Below are positions 1 to 64,000 of a DNA stretch of 64,000 nucleotides, one piece after another (position 1 is the first letter of the stretch; each line of letters starts with the position of its first letter). Source of the stretch: Tenodera sinensis. Its lineage: Eukaryota; Arthropoda; Insecta; Mantodea; Mantidae. The translations under genes were made by a program, and so were the position numbers. A model generated the notes under the pieces. It saw only the letters and a program-made list of their open reading frames with translations, had not been told where the DNA came from and did no database searches. The DNA lies in the NCBI GenBank assembly GCA_030765045.1, contig CM060963.1, positions 120,223,735 to 120,287,734 of the forward strand, written 5' to 3'.

Positions 1-2540
1 AGTAGCTTTAAGTTACTTTATTACCAGTACTAGCCGGTGATTTCAATATTAATCTTGACCTTAAAAGCAGTGATTGCAGAAAATTACTTTTTATACTCAA
101 TGCTAATAATCTTAGAGATGTTATTCAAAAGTATAGTCGGATCACTTCAACCTCATCAACTATCAGAGATCATATAGTTACTAACCAATCAGAATCTAAT
201 ATCACCTCGAATGTCATCAACAGTTATTTGTCAGATCACTATGCCGAAATTATGTATATTAAATCCAACCTAATAAGGGATACCTACAATTTAACACAGG
301 AAATTAGAGGTATTATTAAACTTATTACAGATAAACTCACACACTACTTGCATAATGAATTGTGGAACCCTGTCTTCAAATTAATAACTATTGATGAAAA
401 ATGGAAGGCTTTCTATATGTTATTCTTTAACTGCTTTGACATGTGCTGTCAACTAACTAAAGTAATGCAATGTTCAAGAAAATATAATCCATTTTCCTTA
501 GCAGTGAAATAACAGCAATGCGCAGCAAAGTAAAAGATTTTTACCTCCTGAATAAATTGCTTGGCTTATTATCTAAATAAGTATAAAAATGCCAAAAAAG
601 AATATCATCTAGCCCTCATATCAATATAGGGTCTTCAAAGTTCACTGAAAAAACAAAAAGCTCCTCCAATAAATCAAAAACTGCCTGGAGCATAATTAAC
701 ACCTATAGACTGAACAACAAGTCAATAACAAATCTAATGCTGAGTATAAAAGACTCCATTATAGATGATGCCAATATAGGCTGTAAAGAGCTCAATAACT
801 TTTTCTTGAATGTAGGCACTAATAAATCCAAACCTGCTATTAGTGACATGGACCTGTATACAAAATTATCTTCAACTGCTCACACTCTATTTATAACTCT
901 TACCACAGAATTAGAAATAATAGATATTGTCAAGAAACTTCCTAACAAAAGCTCCAGTGGTTGGGATGAACTTAGCCCACTCTTGCTGAAAGATTGCATA
1001 CCTGAACTTGTAAAATCCCTGACATATTTATTTAACACTTCTATTCAGGAGGGTGTCTTTCCAAACTGCCTAAAAATAAGTATTATATGACCTGTTCACA
1101 AGAAAGACGATAAACACCTAATGAATAACTATAGACCAATTGCACTCAGATTGCTGATAGCCAAATTATTTGAGAAATTAATATTAAAGAGACTACATAA
1201 CTTCCTACATAAGCACAACGTTCTCATTAATAAAAAGCATGGATTTAGAAAGAGTTATTACACATTCTCATCAGTTATATCATTCATTCACGAGGTTATG
1301 GAAAAATTAAACAAAAGTAAAAAAAATGGCATCTATTTTGCTAGACCTGAGCAAGGTGTTTGACTGTGTTAATCATAAGTTACTTTTAGATAAAATTGAA
1401 AACTTTGGTATTAGAAGCATCCCAATAAACCCATTTCCTCTTTCTTAAAGAACTGAATCCAATGTACAGAAATTATTTACAAAACAAACAACAATATAAA
1501 AAAATACAGATCAGATTTTCAAGAGGAAACCTGTGGGGTTCCTCAAGGTTCAGTTCTGGGACTAGTTCTATTTATTTTATATATAAACGACCTACCTCAG
1601 CAAAACTACTTCAGCACCACTACATATGCAAATGACACTAATATTCTATGCTGGAGTAACACTTTAAGTAGCTTGCAACATTCAGTATCAAAAACTATCA
1701 TACTATTTGAAAAATACTTTGCATTCAACATTTTGGGTATGAATAAAAGCAAAACCAAGATAATTATGTTTGATTTAAGTAAATGGTAGTTTGTCACAAT
1801 AGCTCAGTGGTTAGAGCGTCCGCCCAGCAAGCGGAAGGTCTGTGGTTCAAATCCCAGTTGTGGCATTGAATTTTTAAGTTCCAGTTCTACCTCTTAAATT
1901 AAGTAAAACCTAATACCTATTCAAAATTATGAGGACTTACATCAATGATGAAACTATGAAACTAATGTATTATGGATTGGTCTTTCCATACCTAAACTAT
2001 GGTATCGAAGTATGGGGTAATGCTGCAAAAACACTTGAATAGACTATTTGTCCTACAAAAAAAGCTATTAGAACAATTTATAACATGAAACATACTGACT
2101 CATGCAGAGAAATATTTTGCTCTAATGGCATATATACCACCTATTCCCTCTTTGTGTACAAAATTATCCTACTTGTAGTAACAAAACCCCAACCCAGTCT
2201 TAAAAACAGTGATATTCATACATACTTAACAAGAAACCGAAATGACATGCACAGGATATCAGCTAATAAAAGCATTATTGATAATGATCCCTATATCCTT
2301 GGTACAATAAATTGCCAATGTCAATTAAAACAACTGCAAAAAAAATATTTAAGAAAAGACTTAAGGAAGTTTTAACTCGTATTTATTTGAAACTGTAAAA
2401 TAGAAATTATGCTATAGCATATTATATTTGTACTAATAATTCCATGATTGTAAACTAGTAACACACAAACTATGTAACCTTGACCATGCCAGATAGCTGT
2501 ATTAGCTCCACTGATAATAATGAAGATGAAGATGATTTTA
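1..2540 (+). mobile_element. Degenerate LINE (Jockey/CR1-like), EN end to 3' tail
   Basis: The left edge cuts the element inside the endonuclease: LAGDFNINLDL near base 30 and a SDH motif near 232. Reverse transcriptase pieces follow: KKLPNKSSSGWDELSP (about 930-980), NNYRPIALRLL (1123-1155), HGFRKSYY (1240-1262) and GVPQGSVLG (about 1534-1560). The catalytic FADD box is changed to YAND (near 1628). Downstream are LMYYGLVFPYLNYGIEVWG (near 1965-2025) and a C-terminal fragment to 2374. Stops and frameshifts are frequent. A SINE interrupts it at 1784-1898. The 3' end has GATGAA-type repeats near 2518-2540. It is a dead copy; clade assignment is uncertain. Confidence 0.85.
1784..1898 (+). mobile_element. 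tRNA-derived SINE, short copy
   Basis: A pol III A box (TAGCTCAGTGG, about 1801) and B box (GGTTCAAATCC, about 1844) are followed by a short body ending TTCTACCTCTT. The 9-bp sequence TTAAGTAAA flanks it at 1775-1783 and 1899-1907, a target duplication inside the surrounding LINE. It belongs to the same family as 24058-25141, 33815-34212 and 54453-54665 but lacks their hairpin-containing tail. The tRNA-like part is not a functional tRNA gene. Confidence 0.85.
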
Positions 2541-2640
2541 TTTCTTATTTCATAATTTAATGTTTAAAATATGTAAGCAGTATTAGTTATTATTTTTGTT
2601 GCATGTTGGCTTTTTGACAAACTTGTCTCAGAATACTTAC

Positions 2641-57196
<54,556 letters not shown>

Positions 57197-57353
57197 CTGA
57201 AATTAATCAACACATTAGCTGATGCAGACAGATTTTAGAGCTTTGGAAAATACTGCATAGTCAGTACCTGCACTCTTTCTAAAGCACTTGTGCTCTCGTA
57301 CATTTTTGCATTTTTCAAGGAAATTCTTAACTACGACCTTACATCTTTGCTTG

Positions 57354-58144
57354 TGGTGCTGTTTTTATGTATTACGAAGTTGATGTTGATGAGCTTTTGA
57401 CTCTTTCGTTATCTCAGGTCGTGGTACTCGATGGAATGAACATACACTTAACTTTAGTGAAACATTTTATTTGCACCTTCTTGTTCACAGTATTTAAATC
57501 GTATCACAGTAGAAAGTATTTTATTTCAGTGGATCAACCTCCCTAGCATTGCCGAAATTTAAAGTCTGAAAATTTAGCGATATTTTGCTAAAAGTGTTTT
57601 CTATCACTCTACACTTCGTCTATTTTACGTCCTTTTATTTACTCGTGCACTTCGTATTAACTAACTTATTAAAGTTAGCTAATGTTTCACTTATTTTACA
57701 CAAATTAACGGTCTTTAAACACTTAGTAAATTTACTTTCACTATTTTATGATGCGTACACATAAAAATACGTCCATCTACTCCAAACACATAGACACTAA
57801 TCCTAATTCTTTTAGTTGCGAGTCTAGCATTCCAACTGCCACGTGTACATCTGCGCATGCGTTCATCAAATAGTTCCCGCATTATTAGGGAAGCGATCCT
57901 TAGCCATTCTCCCGTCGCTTTCAATATTGAACACATATAACTCTTTTATTTATACATATATATTAAAATTAAATATGGAAATATTTATGACGTCTTTAAA
58001 CAAACTTAATTGTTTGTAACAATGAACATTAGTAACACGTTTTCGTCATTTAACCAACTCATACCAACATCAAAAATAAATTACACTCTTAACAAATATT
58101 CACATAAACGATTTTCTTTTGGGGTCTTTTAATATTTTGTCTCA
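57354..58144 (-). repeat. Gypsy 3' LTR
   Basis: 791 bp. It matches 63472 onward and the solo LTR at 22123-22919 (inverted). Confidence 0.93.
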
Positions 58145-58145
58145 C

Positions 58146-59182
58146 ATGCCCCTTGTTTTGTTTTTCAAGTTGTCACCTATATTTACAATCTTCAAACACA
58201 ATACAACACTTCTCCCTATTCCTCTGATACAATCACTTTGTACAATACTTTTTTCTTTACAGTCTTCTTTGCTGTATGTTTTTGTCTTTTGTTTTGGTAT
58301 GACACAGCATGTCTTTATAAATTTCACATATTCAGTTACTATACAATACATATTCAGTTATTATACAATACATTCAGTTAATATACAACACATATTCAGT
58401 TATTATACAACACCAAGAATATTTCTAAATTTTTACATTTGACATTGCACAAATATTATATATATGGTTTATTGTGTGCCTTTTGACTTATGTTCCTTGT
58501 TATGAGGAGAGAAAAACAGGATACAAATCTTGAGCCAATGATTATGATCACATTTATGGCAATTTTATTCATTTCTTTGTCCTCTGTCTTGCAAGCTTAT
58601 TATGTATAGGCAGGTCGTTGAGTCAATTCTTAAACTCTGATGTTACTAATAGTACCATTATGTAATTGGGTCCTTATTCACTATTGTTTAGTTCGACATT
58701 TCTTCAAGCTTAGCATTGGCTATATCCATCTTAATTCATGGGCATTGCTTTTCTGACTATGGTTTTTCTTACTTCACTAATTGTCACTTCTTTATCTCGT
58801 ATCTCTATGAGAGAAAACTTCTATACTTATAATTATTCTGCAATTGCATTATTTTTCTTCTCAATTCACCCTCGACACCTTTGTGTCAAAAATATTTTAT
58901 CTTTGTCATCACAATTGATTCCTTTTTATTTTTTGTCCCTGACATCCTTATGTCAAAAACACATTGTTTTCCGTTGCTATAATTCACTTCTTTAATGACA
59001 ATCAGTATTCTCATCTGTCCTCGTTGACAATGCTCTCAGTGGTCATTATAGCCAATGACTATGTTGATTTCCTTTCTTGTTGTATTTTCCAACCTGTATA
59101 TAATTTTCTATAAGAAACCCATTAAAAGTTATTATTTTTCATCATCTCTACTGTTCCTGCCTTACATGTTTGTTGGCAAAGA
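58146..59182. other. Gypsy non-coding region between pol and 3' LTR
   Basis: About 1 kb, T-rich on the plus strand, with short repeats (ATACAATACATATTCAGTTA type, about 58335-58410). No env-like ORF was recognised in either frame set. Confidence 0.6.
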
Positions 59183-60772
59183 CTATTTGGTTCTTTCTTT
59201 GTATGGTTTTAATTTGTTTTTATGGTATCTTCCTACCAACTTGCCATTTGTATTCTGTAGCTCATACGTATGGTCACCTAGCTGTTTTGTTATGACTAGC
59301 GGTCCAGTGTACAGTAGTTCCATCTTTCCAGATCTTTTCTCAGATGCCTTGGATGCTTTGTGCCTTCTTAGGAGCACCTTTTCTCCAATTTGTGGGGACC
59401 ATTTCCTGATAAATCTTTTTACCTTATTTCTCCCTTTTTCTGCCTTTTGCTGTAACCTTCTGAATGCCAATTGACATTTTTCCTTCTCTGTCAATTCCCT
59501 TTGAGCAGCCATCGTAGTGTCAATGTCAATTGTCAATCTCTTGGGTTTTGTGTTGGTCATCAATTCAATTGGGGCGAACTTGGTTGTGGGGTTCACCGAA
59601 TGGTTAATCACCTCCTCTATGTACCCGCATTTTTCCGTCCAGGAAGTATGGTCTCTGTGGCAAAGTAGGCGGAAATATATACTTAAATTTCTCATCGTCC
59701 TTTCTGTCGGATTTCCTTGAGGATAATATGCTGAAGAATAGTATAATTTTATTCCTAATGTTCTTAAGGTGTCCTGGAATAGCTTACTTCTATGCATTGT
59801 TGCATTATCAGAAAGAATTGCTTTTATATTCCCATATTTTGGAATATAATCTTTAATGATTTTGTTCAGGCAAGTCCTACTTTTGATGTTCCTGATGGGG
59901 TATATCTTAGTAAATTTTGTGAAAACATCAAACATGACGAAGATGTATCTGTTTCTATCTTTCCCCCTTGGTAGCTCGCCATGTTCATCGATGCATACCA
60001 ATGCATTTTTCTTGTTTCTCAAGATGGATTGTGGAACGACATCGTATCTTACATTGATTGGCTTGCCCTTCTGACACAGGTCGCATGGGGAAATTAACTT
60101 CCTGACTTTCTTGCCAAGATGTTTGATGTATAGTACTTCTTCAATTGCGAGCATTGTTCTTTCAGTACCAGAGTGAAGCATCAAGTGATGGAATGCCAAA
60201 ATAACCCTGTCCTGTAAGGAATTTGGTACCATCATTTTCCACTTCCTCTCGTCGTGACCATGTAATTTAAACAGGATATTCCTAAATTTCCCTATTTTGG
60301 CTTCCAATTTTGGTACTATGTCTGGAGCCTTGTCGAATAGCCTCTTCAATTCAGGGTCTTCTTGCTGTAGCTTCGCTATGTTTTTGAAGTCTTGTAAGAT
60401 TTTGTTGCTTTCCTTACTATTTATCTGCATAATTTTAATTTCATGGTGTGGATTATATATCGTCTCGGGTATGTGACTTTCTGATCTTAATCTTGACAAT
60501 AAGTCACTAAAGATGTTCTCCTTGCCTGGGATATGTCTGGCCTCTATGTCATGCGACGTTATTTCGTGTATGTACCTCGAGATTTTGGAGTTGGTTAGCC
60601 TGCATTTTTGGATGAAGGACAGGCTTACGTGATCAGTATATATAATTATTTTATAATGGTAGATATATTGCCTGAACTTTTGTAACGCAAAATGGATTGC
60701 ACCTATTTCTAATTCCGTTATGCAGGCATTGGCTTCTATCTTGTTTAGAAATCTAGAAGCTGTGGCAATCAC
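59183..60772 (-). pseudogene. pol: Gypsy RNase H end and integrase
   Basis: The 529-codon open stretch continues past a single stop from the RT frame. RNase H: ITELEIGAIHFALQKF (Glu), IIIYTDHVSLSF (Asp) and ARHIPGKENIFSDLLSR. Integrase: zinc-binding His and Cys residues in FHHLMLHSGTERTML through PCDLCQKGK; catalytic triad in VCIDEHGELP, KAILSDNATMHRSKLF and YYPQGNPTERTMRN; the C-terminal domain has KMELLYTGPLVITKQLGDHT and ends NKLKPYKERTK. This is the part the other Gypsy lacks. The ORF itself has no internal stop. Confidence 0.92.
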
Positions 60773-60796
60773 ATGTTTGTTGCCATCTGCATCTTC

Positions 60797-61510
60797 TTAT
60801 GCCAATATTGCTCTATATGAGTGCGCACTAGCATTGGTGTATATTAGAAAAGGTGAATTTGGATCCGGTCGTTCCAGGAGAATACTGTGCTTAAAAAGTT
60901 CTTTGATTTTCTCAAAGGCTACCTGGTGTTCGGCATTCCATTCCCGCTTAGTATCCTTTCTCAACAGTTCCCTAAGGGGTACTAATTCCTTAGCGTAGTT
61001 AATCACAAATTTTGACTGGTACTGTAAAATGCCCAGAAACCTTCTCAACTGTTTCAAGTTACGTGGGGGTGGTATACACTCTATGGCCTTGACTCTCTCC
61101 GGATTAGGTTGTATACCATCAGGCGTAATGATGTGGCCTAGAAATTCTGCCTCTTTGACAAAAAATTCGCACTTCTCCAAGTTCAGGGTCATGTTGCTTT
61201 CCTGAAACTTGGACAATACATAATCTATGTGATGTAAGTGTGACTCGGGATCCTTGCTGTATATTAAAAAATCGTCAACATATTGCGTTACAAAAGCCTC
61301 GATAGTATCCCCGAAAACTTTGTCAAGAGCCCTCAGTAGTGCACTGCTACTGGTTAATAATCCAAAGGCGCATTTTAAAAAGTGATACACCTTTCCTTTG
61401 TGCAGGAAGCAGGTATATTTCCTGACGTCTGGATGAAGAGGAATTTGCCAGAATGATGCTGTCAGGTCAGGACTAGTTAAATGTTGACCTCCCTTCAATT
61501 TTGATATCAT
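60797..61510 (-). pseudogene. pol: Gypsy reverse transcriptase
   Basis: Upstream in another frame lie CYVNPVVWVHEKEGKLRMTI and DARKINAHTLPDHY (61640-61540). The main frame has LTSPDLTASFWQIPLH (first catalytic Asp), KCAFGLLTSSSALLRAL, the catalytic box AFVTQYVDDFLIYSKD and LEKCEFFVKEAEFLGHIITP, then the connection into RNase H (FLIYTNASAHSYRAILA, where the usual first Asp is Asn). A TAA at about 60784 separates it from the downstream frame. Motifs are well preserved despite the frame lesions. Confidence 0.9.
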
Positions 61511-61649
61511 TGGTCTACCCCCTCAGGCCTGTAATGATCTGGCAAGGTATGCGCATTTATTTTCCTTGCGTCGATGGTCATCCTCAATTTTCCCTCTTTC
61601 TCGTGGACCCATACCACTGGATTCACATAACATGAGTTCGACGGTTCTA

Positions 61650-63393
61650 TTATTCTGTCGCCAACATTTTCTGGATCACTCTGTCGGCTTCCTCCCTGTT
61701 TGAGTTGGGGATGGACCTGGATTTATGTGAATAAGGGGTGATATCCTTAACTTTAAAAGTATGTACATACTTATTACATGTACCTGGCTTTTTATTAAAA
61801 ACTTTATAATCGACTAGCGATAACCCTTTGGTTGGATCATATCTATCTGTCGCTAGCTCTACCCTAGTCTGGTTTTGCTTAGCTGGGCCCCAATACCTTA
61901 ATAGGAATAGATTTCTGAATGAGCTATACAATTTATGGCCAGCTAGTGTTAACCTAAGCCATTCTAATGCCTTGTTTTTTAAGCTTTTCTTAACTATCAT
62001 CATCCTAAGCTCATTTGGTATCCTTTTCACTTTAAAATACTCTTCCATCTCTTTAACAAACAGTTTTGGATCGTCTCCCTTCTCCTTGTCAAATATAGGT
62101 GGTGTGATTTCATGTAGTATGCTGTTGGTGTAGCATGTGTTGTGTGTTGTGTCATTGTTTAATTGTGAACCTCTTTCTCTGTATGGTGAGTCAACATTTT
62201 GTACATCATTCAAATAAGTCTCATCTTGTACATTACTTACATCTAAATCATCATTTTGCCTTTGTAGTGCATTCACAACATAATTTACATTATCCAAACT
62301 TTCTTTCCCTTTTCTCATTTCTTCACAAATTGATTTTAAATCATTCTTTATTTCTAAGTGACTTTGTTTCATATCATTCATAGCATCTTGTTGTGACTGT
62401 ACTACATCAGCCATAGTCTTAATTTTAGGAATTACAATTTGTTCTACAGTTTCATTAATAATGTCTTTCTTTACTACCTCAATTTCTTTCCTTAATTCCT
62501 CAGTTATTTCTACTTTTACATTTGTAACTTTACAGTCTACACTTGCATTACATTCTGTTATTTCATCTCTACATTTACCAATTTCTCCTTCTAATACAAT
62601 CTTATTTTCTCTCATTTCCGATTCTATTTTTCCCATCCTATCTCCTATGATTTCTATCCTAGCTTCTAAAGCTTCCTTTGTCTCATTTATGTTTTTATGT
62701 ACTAATTTCAAATTAGTTTCCATTACTTTCATATTTTCTTTACACTCCTGTCTTCTTCTATTTTCTTTCCCAAGTCTAGCTCTAATTCTTTCCTATTAAG
62801 TTCTATTTTCTGCTCTAAATCCTTTCTCACTTCCTCTATTTTCTGACCTTATTCTGTTCCAGTTTCTGACCTAAACTTTGTTCTATGTCCTGTCTCACTC
62901 CCTCCATTTTCTGACCTATCTCTTCCCTATTCTGTTCCATTTTCTGACTTATTTCTTTTTTATTTTGTTCTAGTCTTTCAAACATTATCATTAGTAACCT
63001 TTGGTCTTTTCCTATTACTAGCTCTTCCTCACTTTCTGTTCCTATCTGATAACTAGGCCTATCTGCCCCTTCCCCTACTCCTGTTACTAGATCTCTCTCT
63101 TTTCGCGACATTCTAGTTTCTTTATTCAGTTCACTTTGGCTTAAAAGTCCTACTATTTTGCCGCTTCGCAGTAACATAAAAATAAAATGAATATGAAAAT
63201 AAAAATTTTTGGTCCTACTTTTTTCTCGTTGATTTATCCAGTTACGTGCGTCTCCTGGGCGGTTGGCTTCGCTAGACGATCTCTGGTGTTTTCCCGCATT
63301 GATTATCCGTTCATCGGCGTTTCCGAAGTCGTAGATTTCAAACGATGGTCTAATGGCGTCTTCTTCCTTTTTGGCGCGAAGATTTGGCGTCAC
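61650..63393 (-). pseudogene. gag: Gypsy Gag, frameshifted and fused to RT
   Basis: It starts MTPNLRAKKEEDAIRPSFEI (63393); a frame break near 62836 separates it from the main part (Met at 62732). The middle is a Glu/Lys-rich coiled coil, followed by the capsid-like block EITPPIFDKEKGDDPKLFVK and FRNLFLLRYWGPAKQNQTRV. After GLSLVDY (near 61810) the sequence jumps to KVFNKKPGTCNKYVHTF, the RT N-terminus, so the rest of gag, the nucleocapsid and the protease are deleted. A further frame slip near 61652 ends the ORF at MLATE. Confidence 0.88.
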
Positions 63394-63471
63394 TTGGTAT
63401 TTTGCGTAAGTTCATTTCCCGTAGATTTTCTTTCCATCCAAAATTCGTGCTCCACGCTTGGGTAAGCCATT

Positions 63472-64000
63472 TGGTGCTGTTTTTATATTTTACGAAGTTG
63501 ATGTTGATGAGCTTTTGACTCTTTCGTTATCTCGGGTCGTGGTACTGGATGGAATGAACATACACTCGGGTTTAACTTTAGTGAAACATTTTATTTGCAC
63601 CTTCTTGTTCACAGTATTTAAATCGTATCACAATAGAAAGTCTTTTATTTCAGTGGATCGACTTCCCTAGCATCGCCGAAATTTAATGTCTGAAAATTTA
63701 GCGATATTTCGCTAAAAGTGTTTTCTATCACTTTACACTTCGTCTATTTTACGTCCTTTTATTTACTCGTGGACTTCGTATTAACTAACTTATTAAAGTT
63801 AGCTAATGTTTCACTTATTTTACACAAATTAACGGTCTTTAAACACTTAGTAAATTTACTTTCACTATTTTATGACGCGTACACATAAAAATACGTCCAT
63901 CTACTCCAAACACATAGACACTAATCCTAATTCTTTTAGTTGCGAGTCTAGCATTCCGACTGCCACGCGTACATCCCCGCATGCGTTCATCAAATAGTTC
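63472..64000 (-). repeat. Gypsy 5' LTR, partial
   Basis: The first 529 bp on the plus strand of an LTR that should extend about 260 bp beyond the window. The sequence just inside it (ATGGCTTACCCAAGCG on the minus strand, from 63471) offers a TGG-starting primer binding site one base from the LTR; the tRNA is not identified. Confidence 0.9.

Larger units (their letters stand above)
57354..64000 (-). mobile_element. Gypsy LTR retrotransposon, older, internally deleted, cut by window end
   Basis: The 3' LTR is 57354-58144 (791 bp, plus strand TGGTGCTG to TTGTCTCA) and the 5' LTR starts at 63472 and runs past 64000. The LTRs differ at a few per cent, so it is older than the copy at 37277-43325. 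Internal order on the minus strand is gag, then an abrupt join into RT, then RNase H and integrase. A G-rich tract (AAGGGGCATG, ending 58145) precedes the 3' LTR as the likely primer. Gag-capsid and pol sequences are related to the other Gypsy here. Confidence 0.93.

Noticed and set aside
1795..1860. A tRNA gene
   Set aside because: A and B boxes are present, but the sequence sits in a SINE with target duplications and a non-tRNA tail; the same sequence recurs at 24.7, 34.1 and 54.6 kb.
58119..59182. An envelope gene downstream of Gypsy pol
   Set aside because: No signal peptide, membrane segment pair or cleavage motif in a continuous frame was found; the frames are short and T-rich.

Overview
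The window is animal, almost certainly insect, nuclear DNA: AT-rich, with canonical GT-AG introns and nested eukaryotic transposable elements. The only host gene I can recognise is a dual oxidase (Duox) on the minus strand. Thirteen exons (57196 down to 2641, about 2.83 kb of coding sequence) run from the end of the peroxidase-like domain through the first transmembrane segment, the EF-hands, the heme-binding membrane helices, the FAD domain and most of the NADPH domain. The upstream peroxidase exons lie beyond 64000 and the last exon or exons lie to the left of base 1. The predicted protein closely resembles insect Duox as I remember it. The species cannot be named from the sequence; large repeat-filled introns fit a big-genome insect such as a polyneopteran, but that is inference.

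Nearly everything else is intron filled with transposons. From left to right: a degenerate LINE carrying a tRNA-derived SINE (1-2540); a hAT-type element with an 8-bp target duplication, split by a 4.25-kb LINE with EN, RT and RNase H and a 16-bp duplication (2898-8048); a GC-rich tRNA SINE (9335-9676); LINE remnants and a 5'-truncated sister of the big LINE (10.2-13.6 kb); a foldback MITE, a pogo/Tigger-like remnant, three mariner-like elements and a perfect (ATT)n tract of about 880 bp (14.9-21.8 kb); a solo LTR (22.1-22.9 kb); a LINE with a SINE nested in it and an ORF-less LINE derivative nested in the SINE (22.96-25.3 kb); a piggyBac-like element (26.4-29.2 kb); a ZMYM-type hAT element (30.2-33.1 kb); a snap-back SINE (33.8-34.2 kb); a Penelope-like element (35.1-36.1 kb); a young, internally deleted Gypsy (37.3-43.3 kb); diverged repeats and MITEs (43.7-49.3 kb); a second solo LTR (49.8-50.6 kb); a Penelope-like element with 309-bp inverted arms (51.1-52.7 kb); another SINE and a third Penelope-like remnant (54.4-56.3 kb); and an older Gypsy cut by the right edge (57.35-64 kb).

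The most consequential observation is one in-frame TAA in the Duox FAD-domain exon (14385-14387), where the family has a conserved glutamine. All thirteen exons otherwise keep frame and splice sites. Also notable are two copies of an ORF-deleted LINE derivative sharing one deletion junction, inverted-repeat architecture in Penelope-like elements and a SINE, and two related Gypsy copies that have lost different internal segments. I did not find a convincing new non-transposon system.
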